A DNA stretch of 64,000 nucleotides. Source: Avidehalobacter sp964569265 (lineage in GTDB: Bacteria > Bacillota > Dehalobacteriia > UBA4068 > UBA4997). The DNA is taken from the NCBI GenBank assembly GCA_964569265.1, contig CAZMTO010000001.1, positions 42,446-106,445 on the forward strand, given 5' to 3'. The position numbers were made by a program, and so were the translations under genes. Below the pieces are notes generated by a model. The model had not been told where the DNA came from, did not search any database, and was given only the letters and a program-made list of their open reading frames with translations. Below, piece after piece: positions 24,510 to 32,965 of this stretch. Within the stretch, counting starts at the first letter, position 1. Each line of letters starts with the position of its first letter.

Positions 24510-26984
24510 ATGCTTTTGGGTTTGGTTCTGCTGCCGTTTGCAGCGGCTGTTGTTATGCCACTGCTTAGCAAGATACTGAAAGACAAAGTTGGTTGGGTTG
24601 CTTCGGCAGTGCCGCTGGTGCTGTTTGCGTCTTTTTTGAGCCTGCTGCCAAAAGTAAACGCCGGGGAACAAGTTGCTTATAGCTTATCATGGATACCTAC
24701 TTTGGGGGTAGACCTTTCAGTAAAGCTGGATGGTTTATCGCTGCTGTTTGTGCTGTTGATAAGCGGTATTGGTTTGGCGGTAATGGTGTACTCCATCTTT
24801 TACCTGCACAAAAATGAACGGCTGGGTAATTTTTATACCTTTATTATGCTGTTTATGGGTGCTATGCTGGGTGTCTGCACCGCGTCTAACCTGGTGGTTA
24901 TGTATTTGTTCTGGGAGCTTACCTCGGTTTCGTCGTTTTTGCTTATCGGCTTTTGGTACGAGAAGGAAAACCCGCGCCTTGGTGCGCAAAAGGCTTTGTT
25001 GGTAACAATGTTGGGCGGCCTGTGCATTTTGGCAGGCATATTTATGCTGCATTATGTTGGCGGCAGCTTTGTTATAAGTGACCTTGTTGCCAACGCCGAT
25101 GTTATCAAAGCCAGCCCGCTGTATCCGGCCATTGTTATTTTGCTGCTTATCGGTGCGTTTTCTAAAAGCGCGCAGGTGCCGCTGCATATTTGGCTGCCTA
25201 CCGCAATGGAAGCTCCTACGCCTATTAGCTGCTACTTACATTCGGCCACAATGGTAAAGGCCGGTATTTATCTTATTGCCAGAATGACCCCTGTTTTGGG
25301 TGCAACGGCACTTTGGGGCGGCATTATTACAGTTGTAGGCTTAACCTCGCTGGCCTTTGGTTCTATGATGGCGGTTCGTCAGTTTGATATGAAGGGTATT
25401 CTGGCATATTCCACCATCAGTCAGTTGGGTCTTATAATTGCCCTGTTGGGCTTTGGTACCGAAGCGGCCATTGTGGGCGCTTTGTTCCACCTGCTTAACC
25501 ATTCGGCATTTAAAGGCAGCCTGTTTTTAATGACGGGTATTGTTGATCATCAAACCGGTACCAGAGATGTACGTTTGCTTAAAGGGTTATCTAAGGTTAT
25601 GCCCATAAGTGCGCTCATCGCCTGTATCGGCAGTTTTTCCATGGCCGGTTTGCCGCCGTTTTCCGGCTTCCTCAGCAAAGAGCTGTTTATGGATGCCGCC
25701 TATCAGGCACATTCGTCTAACCTGGCCTTTATGGGAGATTTGGCTTACCTGATACCGTTTGTAGCGGTTGTAGCCAGCATTTTTACCTTTGTTTATTCCA
25801 TAGCGCTGTTTTTTAAGATTTTTACCGGCAAAGAGGTTACTGCTACCACGCCCAAGCAGCCTACCGAGGGTAGCTGGGGTATGCTGATACCGGCACTGTG
25901 TCTGGTAAGCTTAAACATTATTATTGCCATAGTGCCTAATCTTACGGCGTCTGTGCTTATCGAAGGTGCGGCGGCATCGGTGCTGCTGCAAACCTGCCAT
26001 ATGCACATTGCTTTTTGGCACGGCGTAACACCGGCGCTTATTATGACGCTGATAGTTGTTGGTGTGGGCCTGCTGGTTTACCGCAACTACGATTGGGTTA
26101 AAAACCTGTTCTTATCTTATGATTGCCCGATTGGTGCCGAAAAATTCTACCAGCGGTTTTTGCACGGCTTCCCTGCCTGGGCGGCACGGTTTACTGACCG
26201 CCAGATAGACGGCAGACTGAGCAATTATGTACTGTTTACGTTTTTGGGTGCATTGGTATTTACCCTTGGCCCGATGATTTACTTTAACGCCTGGAGCTAC
26301 ATAGACCTTTCGGATTTGGCTCCGGTTGATATGCTGGAAATTACACTGGCGGTTATAGCCGTTTGCGCAGCTTTGGCAGTGGCCACATTTAAGCGGCGTA
26401 TTTGGGCTATTTTAGCGCTTAGTGTAGTTGGCTATTGTGTATCCTTCTACTTTGTGCTTATGCGCGCACCGGACTTGGCACTTACGCAGTTGATGGTAGA
26501 AACCATCAGTACCGTGCTTTACCTGCTGGTATTGTATAAGCTGCCTTACGGTATGATACCCGATGACCCGCCGACACCTAACGGGCGGCGTACCATTAAC
26601 GCTCTGGTTGGCTGCCTGGTTGGTCTGCTGGCGTTTACGGTATCTATTTTGGGGCAGGGTACCAAATACTTTGATACCATTGCCTGGTATTACAATGAAA
26701 ACTCGCTTAAACTGGCCGGCGGTAACAACATTGTAAACGTTACGCTGGTAGACTTCCGTGGTTTTGATACCATGGGTGAAATTACGGTGCTTAGCCTGGC
26801 TGCCATTGGCGTATACATTATGATTAAGCTGGGGCGCGGGCATTTGTATAACCGTCACGGCAACGAGCCTAAAAAGGCTAATGCGTATGACTTCCACGAT
26901 GCCGGTACGGATAAGGTGGTTATTGAAACCGACCCGTATTTTCAGGATGATGAGGATTTAAAATTCCCGATAAGTCCGCTATAA
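24510..26984 (+). CDS. mrpA: Na+/H+ antiporter subunit MrpA (MnhA)
   Basis: MrpA is the largest subunit of the Mrp complex, which exports Na+ in exchange for H+. The 824 residues contain the ND5-like proton-pumping module (about 1-480), with LWELTSVSSFLLIGFW near 130 and FSKSAQVPLHIWLPTAMEAP, AMVKAGIY-type helices after it. A C-terminal domain with MLEITLAVIAVCAALAVATF and DLALTQLMVETISTVLYLL follows, as in full-length MrpA. First gene of mrpABCDEFG. Confidence 0.95.
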   Translation: MLLGLVLLPFAAAVVMPLLSKILKDKVGWVASAVPLVLFASFLSLLPKVNAGEQVAYSLSWIPTLGVDLSVKLDGLSLLFVLLISGIGLAVMVYSIFYLHKNERLGNFYTFIMLFMGAMLGVCTASNLVVMYLFWELTSVSSFLLIGFWYEKENPRLGAQKALLVTMLGGLCILAGIFMLHYVGGSFVISDLVANADVIKASPLYPAIVILLLIGAFSKSAQVPLHIWLPTAMEAPTPISCYLHSATMVKAGIYLIARMTPVLGATALWGGIITVVGLTSLAFGSMMAVRQFDMKGILAYSTISQLGLIIALLGFGTEAAIVGALFHLLNHSAFKGSLFLMTGIVDHQTGTRDVRLLKGLSKVMPISALIACIGSFSMAGLPPFSGFLSKELFMDAAYQAHSSNLAFMGDLAYLIPFVAVVASIFTFVYSIALFFKIFTGKEVTATTPKQPTEGSWGMLIPALCLVSLNIIIAIVPNLTASVLIEGAAASVLLQTCHMHIAFWHGVTPALIMTLIVVGVGLLVYRNYDWVKNLFLSYDCPIGAEKFYQRFLHGFPAWAARFTDRQIDGRLSNYVLFTFLGALVFTLGPMIYFNAWSYIDLSDLAPVDMLEITLAVIAVCAALAVATFKRRIWAILALSVVGYCVSFYFVLMRAPDLALTQLMVETISTVLYLLVLYKLPYGMIPDDPPTPNGRRTINALVGCLVGLLAFTVSILGQGTKYFDTIAWYYNENSLKLAGGNNIVNVTLVDFRGFDTMGEITVLSLAAIGVYIMIKLGRGHLYNRHGNEPKKANAYDFHDAGTDKVVIETDPYFQDDEDLKFPISPL

Positions 26985-27024
26985 GCCGCAGTATCGGTGA
27001 GCTTTGGGCAAAGGAGGAATCTGT

Positions 27025-27573
27025 ATGAGCCGGAAAAGTCCGGAAACTGAAAAAACACTGGGCCAGTTGGCATCCGAAGCACAAAAGCGAGAAAAACGAC
27101 TGGAAACCAGTAAGGTTATCGAGGCTGTAGAAAATAACTACGAGCCTAAAAGCGGCGGTGTTAACAACATATTGTTAAAAACCGCATCTATGGTGTTAAT
27201 CTGTTTTATTATTTTAACCAGCCTGTATATTTTGGTGGCCGGCCATAATGCGCCGGGCGGCGGTTTTATTGCCGGGCTTATGGTGTCGGGCGGCGCGGTG
27301 CTGCTGTACCTGTGCTTTGGCAAGCCGTTTTCGGTAAACCTGCCGTTTAACTACCGTATGCTGCTGCCAATGGGGCTTACCTGTGCGCTGGGCACCGGTT
27401 TGGCTGGGGCAATTTTGGGTAAACCTTTTTTGACCCACGCCTTTGCACACGTTGATTTGCCGTTTTTTGGTGATTGGGAGCTTACATCGGCGTCGGTGTT
27501 TGACTTTGGCGTATTTTTGGTGGTTATTGGCACCTGTTTAACGATCATTTTGAACATTGGTGAAAACAAATAA
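27025..27573 (+). CDS. mrpB: Na+/H+ antiporter subunit MrpB (MnhB)
   Basis: The membrane subunit MrpB: four hydrophobic segments and the signature GHNAPGGGFIAGLMVSGGAV near residue 73. It carries a 45-residue charged cytoplasmic N-terminal extension before the first helix, longer than usual. Start: ATG 27025, preceded by AAAGGAGGA; an upstream in-frame start (27004) overlaps that site. Length 182. Confidence 0.94.
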   Translation: MSRKSPETEKTLGQLASEAQKREKRLETSKVIEAVENNYEPKSGGVNNILLKTASMVLICFIILTSLYILVAGHNAPGGGFIAGLMVSGGAVLLYLCFGKPFSVNLPFNYRMLLPMGLTCALGTGLAGAILGKPFLTHAFAHVDLPFFGDWELTSASVFDFGVFLVVIGTCLTIILNIGENK

Positions 27574-27605
27574 AACGGTGTTAAATAGGATAAGGGGTTT
27601 TTTGT

Positions 27606-27953
27606 ATGGAACTGTTGATCTCAATTTTAGTCGGCATATTGTTTGCCATCGGCGTTTATATGATGCTGAGCCGAAAACTATTGCGTATTATCATCGGTTC
27701 GGCCTTTTTATCGCACGGCACGCTGCTTATGCTGATGACGGTGGGCAAACTTAAAAGGGGCGCCCCGCCGATTATCGTAGAGGGCGTGGAGAATCCGGTT
27801 TATGTAGACCCGATCCCTCAGGCGCTGATACTTACGGCGATAGTAATTGGCTTTGCTACAACGGCCTTTGCGCTGGTGCTGGCATATCGCTGTTATCAAG
27901 AGCTGGGAACGGATGATGCTGAGCAGATGAGGGGTAATTTTGATGAGCACTAA
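27606..27953 (+). CDS. mrpC: Na+/H+ antiporter subunit MrpC (MnhC)
   Basis: A 115-residue NuoK-like three-helix subunit: ILVGILFAIGVYMMLSRKLL, then IIGSAFLSHGTLLML, and DPIPQALILTAIVIGFATTA, the conserved MrpC motif. The stop overlaps the start of mrpD by 11 bp, so they are translationally coupled. Confidence 0.95.
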   Translation: MELLISILVGILFAIGVYMMLSRKLLRIIIGSAFLSHGTLLMLMTVGKLKRGAPPIIVEGVENPVYVDPIPQALILTAIVIGFATTAFALVLAYRCYQELGTDDAEQMRGNFDEH

Positions 27954-29451
27954 TTTAATTGTAATGCCGATCGTTATACCTATGCTTACAGCAATTTTAT
28001 GTATGTTTCTGCATGGGCGCGATATTCGGCTTCAGCGAATTTTAGCCGGGCTTTCGGCAATGGCATCACTGGGCACGGCAATTTACATTTTTAGCCGCGT
28101 AATGGATGGCACCACGGTGCTGGTATTTACGGCATCGGGTTGGGCGGCACCCTTTGGCATTGTGCTGGCGGCAGATATGCTATCGGGCGTTATGCTTATA
28201 CTGGTATCTATAGTATCGGCGGCGTGTTTGTATTTTGCCTTTGTGTCGATGGACAAAGAACGGGAAGAAAACTACTTCTACCCGGTTTGGTTCTGCATTA
28301 TGATGGGCATTAACGGCAGCTTTGTTACCGGCGATATTTTTAACCTGTATGTAATGTTTGAAATTATGCTGATGGCCAGCTATGTTTTGTCGGTTATCGG
28401 CTGTTCGCACGGCCAGTTAAGAGAATCGTTTAAATATCTTATTTTAAATATGATATCTTCGACAATATTTGTAATTGCGCTGGCTATGCTTTACGGTATG
28501 ATGGGCACCCTGAATATGGCAGATTTGGCACAAAAGATATCTACCATAGAAGATCAGAGCCTTATTACCGTTTGTGCTATGATATTTTTTGTAGTGTTTG
28601 GCTTAAAGGGCGCGGTGTTCCCGCTGTATTTTTGGCTGCCGCGTACATATGTAGAGCCGCCGGCACCGATTGCCGCAATGTTTGGCGGCGTGCTTACCAA
28701 GGTTGGCGTTTATGCAATGATCCGTGTGTTTACGCTGATGTTTGTTGGTAACGTAAGCTTTACGCACAGCATTATTTTGGTGGTTTCGGCATTTACCATG
28801 CTGCTGGGCGTATTTGGCGCTTTATCGCAGATGGACTTTAAGCGTATTTTGTCGTTCCACGTTATCAGTCAGGTGGGTTATATGGTAATGGGCCTGGGCC
28901 TGTATACGGTTTGGTCGCTGGCCGGTGCAATCTTCTACATTGCTCACCATATGGTCATCAAGTCCGGCCTGTTCCTGTTCCAGGGTGCCACCGAAGAAAT
29001 AACCGGTACCAGCGATTTGCACAAAATGGGCGGTTTGCTTAACAAATACCCGTGGTTGGGCTGGGGCTTTTTTGTAGCCGGTATGTCTTTGGCCGGTGTG
29101 CCGCCGCTGTCGGGCTTCTTCAGCAAGTTTGTTTTAATGCAGGCTGCTGTAGATGTCGGCAATTACTGGATTTTGGCAGCCGCGCTGGTTACGGGCTTTT
29201 TTACACTGTTTTCTATGTCTAAAATCTTCTTCTACGTTTTTTGGGGAGAAGAAAAGCCCCTGCCGGAAAAGGCTAAAACAATTAAGTATGGCAAGCTGTT
29301 GCCAAGCTGCTTTGCGCTGGTAATTTTATCTATTACCATGGGCATTGCCGCCGAACCGATGATGGAAATGGCTTTGCGTGCAGCTAACCAGTTGATGAAC
29401 CCGGAAATTTATATTCAGGCTGTAATGGCGGTTTCCGGTATCCGCGGTTAG
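27943..29451 (+). CDS. mrpD: Na+/H+ antiporter subunit MrpD (MnhD)
   Basis: A 502-residue ND2/ND4-like 14-helix subunit that forms one of the proton paths. Conserved stretches include the glutamate in LYVMFEIMLMASYVLSVIG near 140, KGAVFPLYFWLPRTYVEPP with its conserved lysine, and the lysine in MDFKRILSFHVISQVGYM. Start: the ATG at 27943 (a TTG just upstream is the open-frame limit), preceded by GAGGGG inside mrpC. Confidence 0.95.
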   Translation: MSTNLIVMPIVIPMLTAILCMFLHGRDIRLQRILAGLSAMASLGTAIYIFSRVMDGTTVLVFTASGWAAPFGIVLAADMLSGVMLILVSIVSAACLYFAFVSMDKEREENYFYPVWFCIMMGINGSFVTGDIFNLYVMFEIMLMASYVLSVIGCSHGQLRESFKYLILNMISSTIFVIALAMLYGMMGTLNMADLAQKISTIEDQSLITVCAMIFFVVFGLKGAVFPLYFWLPRTYVEPPAPIAAMFGGVLTKVGVYAMIRVFTLMFVGNVSFTHSIILVVSAFTMLLGVFGALSQMDFKRILSFHVISQVGYMVMGLGLYTVWSLAGAIFYIAHHMVIKSGLFLFQGATEEITGTSDLHKMGGLLNKYPWLGWGFFVAGMSLAGVPPLSGFFSKFVLMQAAVDVGNYWILAAALVTGFFTLFSMSKIFFYVFWGEEKPLPEKAKTIKYGKLLPSCFALVILSITMGIAAEPMMEMALRAANQLMNPEIYIQAVMAVSGIRG

Positions 29452-29487
29452 GATGGTTATTCTTCATAATATAAGGAGGCCATAAAT

Positions 29488-29970
29488 ATGTTTGTAGAAA
29501 TTTTACTGTGCTCGGTGCTGGCCGCCATTTGGGTGGGGCTGGTTGGCGATGTTAGCCTGGCAGCCTTTGTTAAGGGCCTTATTTTGGGCTTTATAATTAT
29601 TCACCTGTTTGGCAAACGCACATTAAAAGTGCTGAAGCTTAATATTAAGCACTTTTGGCCGCTGGTGCAGCTGTGCTTCATCTTTATGTATGAATTGCTG
29701 GTAGCCAACCTTACAGTTTTGCGCCATGTGTTTTCTCCTAAGTTAGATATTAAACCCGGCATTATTAAAGTGCCGATAGAGGTTGAAGGGCCGTTTTGGA
29801 TAACCCTGCTGGCCAATATGATTACCCTTACCCCCGGTACACTTACGGTAGATATATCGCCGGACAACAAGGTTTTTTATGTACATTGCCTTAACATTGA
29901 TAACGAAGATACTATTGTATCGGATATTAAAGGCACCTTTGAAAAGAAGATACTGGAGGTGTATAGGTAA
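29488..29970 (+). CDS. mrpE: Na+/H+ antiporter subunit MrpE (MnhE)
   Basis: A 160-residue subunit with two to three N-terminal helices, then the cytoplasmic domain with GIIKVPIEVEGPFWITLLAN and MITLTPGTLTVDISPD, the MrpE signature. AAGGAGGCC precedes the ATG. Its stop overlaps the mrpF start by 1 bp. Confidence 0.95.
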   Translation: MFVEILLCSVLAAIWVGLVGDVSLAAFVKGLILGFIIIHLFGKRTLKVLKLNIKHFWPLVQLCFIFMYELLVANLTVLRHVFSPKLDIKPGIIKVPIEVEGPFWITLLANMITLTPGTLTVDISPDNKVFYVHCLNIDNEDTIVSDIKGTFEKKILEVYR

Positions 29971-30470
29971 TGAGCATACTGGAAATTTTGTGTGGTGAGG
30001 CCACATATAACCCCTTTTTACAAAACCTGCACATTTTGCCGGTATTTTTGGATATCGCGATGATAATATGTTCGTTTAACCTGCTGTGCTTTTTGTTCCG
30101 CGTGGTAAAAGGCCCGTCGCTGGCCGACCGTGCTATTGCTATGGACTCCTGCGGCGTTACGGTAATGAGCCTTATTGTTATCTACTCTATCCGTCAGGGC
30201 ACCAACCTGTATATGTCGTGTGCGCTGGTAATTGCTATTTTGGGCTTTATCGGTATGGTAGCGCTCAGCAAGTATATTCAGGGCGGCAACATTGTAGAAA
30301 CCGGTAATATTGTAATTGATGCTGATAAGGCCGTTGACCTGCAAGACCCCAAAGCGGCCGAAGAACTGCAAAAGCTGGCGGTAGAAGCGCGTGAACACGC
30401 CGGCCGCAATATGATAAAAACCACGCAGCGGCAGCGCAAGCGTCGGCATAAGCATCATAACAAAAAGTAA
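29970..30470 (+). CDS. mrpF: Na+/H+ antiporter subunit MrpF (MnhF), extended
   Basis: The core three-helix MrpF is present: IAMIICSFNLLCFLFRVVKG, GPSLADRAIAMDSCGVTVMS and YIQGGNIVETGNI. The family is usually about 90 residues; here it is 166, with a longer N-terminus and a C-terminal tail of about 60 residues ending in a strongly basic stretch (TTQRQRKRRHKHHNKK). The tail is probably cytoplasmic; its role is unknown. Confidence 0.9.
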   Translation: MSILEILCGEATYNPFLQNLHILPVFLDIAMIICSFNLLCFLFRVVKGPSLADRAIAMDSCGVTVMSLIVIYSIRQGTNLYMSCALVIAILGFIGMVALSKYIQGGNIVETGNIVIDADKAVDLQDPKAAEELQKLAVEAREHAGRNMIKTTQRQRKRRHKHHNKK

Positions 30471-30482
30471 GGGGGCGTCGAT

Positions 30483-30851
30483 ATGTCATTGGTAATTGAA
30501 ATTGTAGTTTCTCTGTTGATTTTGTTCGGCGCGATTTTTCTGCTGGGCGGCGCGGTAGGTATATTGCGTTTTCCGGATAGTTATTGCCGTATGCACGCGT
30601 TGGGCAAAGGTACCACCATGGGCATCATCTGCTTTATGCTGGCGGCGTTTATATACTTTGCGTGGTCGGGTGTGGCAATTTGTATACGCAGCCTGTTGTC
30701 GCTGATATTTATTGCGGTATCGGCACCTATTGGTTCGCATATGATTGCCAAAGCAGCTTATCACTACGGCATACCGCTGTGGGGTGGTTCGGTACGTGAT
30801 GATTTGTTGGAGGATTGTGACTTTATCAGCGAGGATAACGCTGACTTTTAA
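30483..30851 (+). CDS. mrpG: Na+/H+ antiporter subunit MrpG (MnhG)
   Basis: The last subunit of the complex, 122 residues, with three helices and the MrpG signature GGAVGILRFPDSYCRMHALG followed by TTMGIICFMLAA. It completes a seven-gene set, so the complex should be functional. A terminator follows at 30863. Confidence 0.95.
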   Translation: MSLVIEIVVSLLILFGAIFLLGGAVGILRFPDSYCRMHALGKGTTMGIICFMLAAFIYFAWSGVAICIRSLLSLIFIAVSAPIGSHMIAKAAYHYGIPLWGGSVRDDLLEDCDFISEDNADF

Positions 30852-30862
30852 TTGTGCTATGG

Positions 30863-30892
30863 CGCCCGGTTTGTTCGCAAGCCGGGCGTTTG
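30863..30892 (+). terminator. Terminator of the mrp operon
   Basis: CGCCCGGTTT (30863-30872) pairs with AAGCCGGGCG (30879-30888), one G-U pair, loop GTTCGC, followed by TTTG. The U-run is short. Confidence 0.7.
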
Positions 30893-30987
30893 TGCTGCAA
30901 GGCAGGCAAACAGCGTATCGGGTGGGCTGCACCGGCGCTGTTTTTTTGTTTTTGTTGCGTAAAGTGCCTTTAATTTAAAGCATTTTG

Positions 30988-31150
30988 TTGCATTTGGCGC
31001 GGCAAATGTGCTATTATAAATAGTAACCATTTAGGTGCGCGGCAGGTGTTGCCGCTGTTGCCGCGGTGGTTGCATTTTTATTATTTTTGGCAGTTTTTGC
31101 CAAACAGGTTTTTATTGTTAGTAAAATACTACAGAAAGAAGGAAAAAACC
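30988..31150 (+). promoter_or_regulatory. Promoter and leader of glyA
   Basis: TTGCAT (30988-30993) and TATTAT (31012-31017), 18 bp apart, give a predicted start near 31024. The leader of about 125 nt has two hairpins: GCGGCA/TGCCGC (near 31038-31055) and TTTGGCA/TGCCAAA (near 31086-31104), the second followed by a U-rich stretch. A leader-controlled attenuator is possible; I see no glycine-riboswitch core. Confidence 0.5.
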
Positions 31151-32404
31151 ATGAACAAACTGGAAATTATCAGCAAGCAAGACCCTGAACTGGCCGCTGC
31201 TATGGGCAGCGAGCTTGGCCGTCAACGTAACAAAATTGAGCTTATTGCGTCAGAAAACTTTACATCATTGGCGGTTATGGAGGCACAGGGTTCAGTGCTT
31301 ACCAATAAATATGCCGAAGGTTACCCCGGCAAACGTTATTACGGCGGTTGTGAGTATGTTGACGTTGTAGAGGATTTGGCGCGTGAGCGTGCTAAAAAGC
31401 TGTTCGGTGCCGAACACGCCAATGTTCAGCCACATTCCGGGGCACAGGCAAACCTTGGTACTTATTTTGCCTTGTTGCAGCCCGGTGATAAGGTGCTGGG
31501 TATGAGTCTGGCACACGGCGGCCACCTTACTCACGGCAGCCCGGTAAATATGTCCGGCAAGCATTATAACTTTGTGGCTTATGGCGTAGAGCCGGATACC
31601 GAAGTAATTGATTATGATCACGTGCGTGAAATTGCCAAGGCCGAACAGCCCAAACTGATGGTAGCCGGTGCATCGGCGTACCCGCGCGCCATAGATTTTG
31701 AAGCCCTTGGCAGCATTGCCAAAGAGGTTGGTGCCCTGTTTATGGTAGATATGGCACACATTGCCGGTTTGGTTGCTGCCGGTTTGCACCAAAACCCGGT
31801 ACCCTATGCCGACGTTGTTACCACCACTACCCATAAAACCCTGCGCGGCCCGCGCGGCGGTATGATTTTGTGCGGCGAAGCTTTGGCCAAGGATATTGAT
31901 AAGGCTATCTTCCCCGGCTGCCAGGGCGGCCCGCTTATGCATGTTATTGCGGCTAAGGCAGTTGCATTGGGCGAGGCTTTGCAGCCCAGCTTTAAGGAAT
32001 ACGGTAAAAACATTATTGCCAACGCTCAGGCGCTGGCCGAAGGTTTGTTAGAGACCGGTTTCCATCTGGTATCGGGCGGTACTGACAACCACCTGATTTT
32101 GGTAAACCTGACCAACAAGGATATTACCGGTAAAGAAGCCGAGGCCCGTTTGGACAGCATTGGCATTACCTGTAATAAAAACGCTGTGCCCTTTGATACC
32201 AAGAGCCCGTTTGTTACCAGCGGCATACGCCTGGGCAGCCCTGCTATGACTACCCGCGGCTTTGACACTGCTGCTATGAAGCAGGTTGCCAAGGCTATTG
32301 ATTTGGCACTGAGCTACGGCGATGACGAAGCTAAGCTGAATGAGGCCGCTGCCATTGTTAAGGAGCTGACAACGGCATATCCGTTGTACCCCGAACTGGA
32401 CTAA
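31151..32404 (+). CDS. glyA: Serine hydroxymethyltransferase
   Basis: This PLP enzyme converts serine and tetrahydrofolate to glycine and 5,10-methylene-THF, the main one-carbon entry. The 417 residues include RNKIELIASENFTS near 25, YAEGYPGKRYYGGC near 51, the PLP-lysine motif VVTTTTHKTLRGPRGG near 222 and RLGSPAMTTRGF near the C-terminus. The frame extends upstream to 31046, but AGAAGGAAA precedes the ATG at 31151. In B. subtilis glyA directly follows ywlG; here they are 13 kb apart on opposite strands. Confidence 0.97.
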   Translation: MNKLEIISKQDPELAAAMGSELGRQRNKIELIASENFTSLAVMEAQGSVLTNKYAEGYPGKRYYGGCEYVDVVEDLARERAKKLFGAEHANVQPHSGAQANLGTYFALLQPGDKVLGMSLAHGGHLTHGSPVNMSGKHYNFVAYGVEPDTEVIDYDHVREIAKAEQPKLMVAGASAYPRAIDFEALGSIAKEVGALFMVDMAHIAGLVAAGLHQNPVPYADVVTTTTHKTLRGPRGGMILCGEALAKDIDKAIFPGCQGGPLMHVIAAKAVALGEALQPSFKEYGKNIIANAQALAEGLLETGFHLVSGGTDNHLILVNLTNKDITGKEAEARLDSIGITCNKNAVPFDTKSPFVTSGIRLGSPAMTTRGFDTAAMKQVAKAIDLALSYGDDEAKLNEAAAIVKELTTAYPLYPELD

Positions 32405-32425
32405 GTGTAATTTGGAGGTATGGCT

Positions 32426-32896
32426 ATGCGAGAATCCTGGGATGAATACTTTATGCGGCTGGCACACGAGGTTGCTACCCGCACCACCTGTTTGCGCCGC
32501 AGTGTTGGCGCGGTGGCGGTAAGCCCAGACCACCGCATTTTGGGCACCGGCTATAACGGTGCCCTGCCCGGCGCACCCCATTGTGATGAAATAGGCGGTT
32601 GCCTGCGCGAGCAGTTGGGTGTGCCCAGCGGCCAGCGTCAGGAAATTTGCCGTGCCCAGCACGCCGAAGCTAATATTTGCAATTCGGCGGCCAAGCACGG
32701 CATTTGCCTGAACGGCGCTACCATCTATGTCACCAACCAGCCCTGCACCACCTGCGTTAAAGCTATGGTTACCAGCGGTATTCGTCGGGTGGTGTTTGAC
32801 GGCAGCTACCCCGATGAGCTGGCGTGTGAATTGGCCAAAGAGGCAGGTATGGATCTGGTTTGTATATCTGAATTAACAGCCAAAGCCGATAAATAG
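32426..32896 (+). CDS. dCMP deaminase (ComEB type)
   Basis: A zinc deaminase that converts dCMP to dUMP for dTTP synthesis. The catalytic HAE motif is in CRAQHAEANICNSAAKHG near residue 79, and the zinc Cys pair in NQPCTTCVKAM near 110. Insertion cysteines in GAPHCDEIGGCLREQ may bind a second zinc, as in ComEB. Of two in-frame ATGs, 32426 has the right spacing to GGAGG; 32420 is only 2 nt from it. Length 156. It follows glyA by 21 bp; both feed thymidylate synthesis (one-carbon donor and dUMP). Confidence 0.94.
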   Translation: MRESWDEYFMRLAHEVATRTTCLRRSVGAVAVSPDHRILGTGYNGALPGAPHCDEIGGCLREQLGVPSGQRQEICRAQHAEANICNSAAKHGICLNGATIYVTNQPCTTCVKAMVTSGIRRVVFDGSYPDELACELAKEAGMDLVCISELTAKADK

Positions 32897-32965
32897 GCCG
32901 GTGTTGGCATAATTTGGCGCTTTATACGGCTTATAAAAAACATCTGTAAATTAAGGAAAAATGCT

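Noticed and set aside
31024..31150. Glycine or other riboswitch upstream of glyA
   Set aside because: The leader has simple hairpins only; I could not find the conserved core of glycine, SAM or THF riboswitches.
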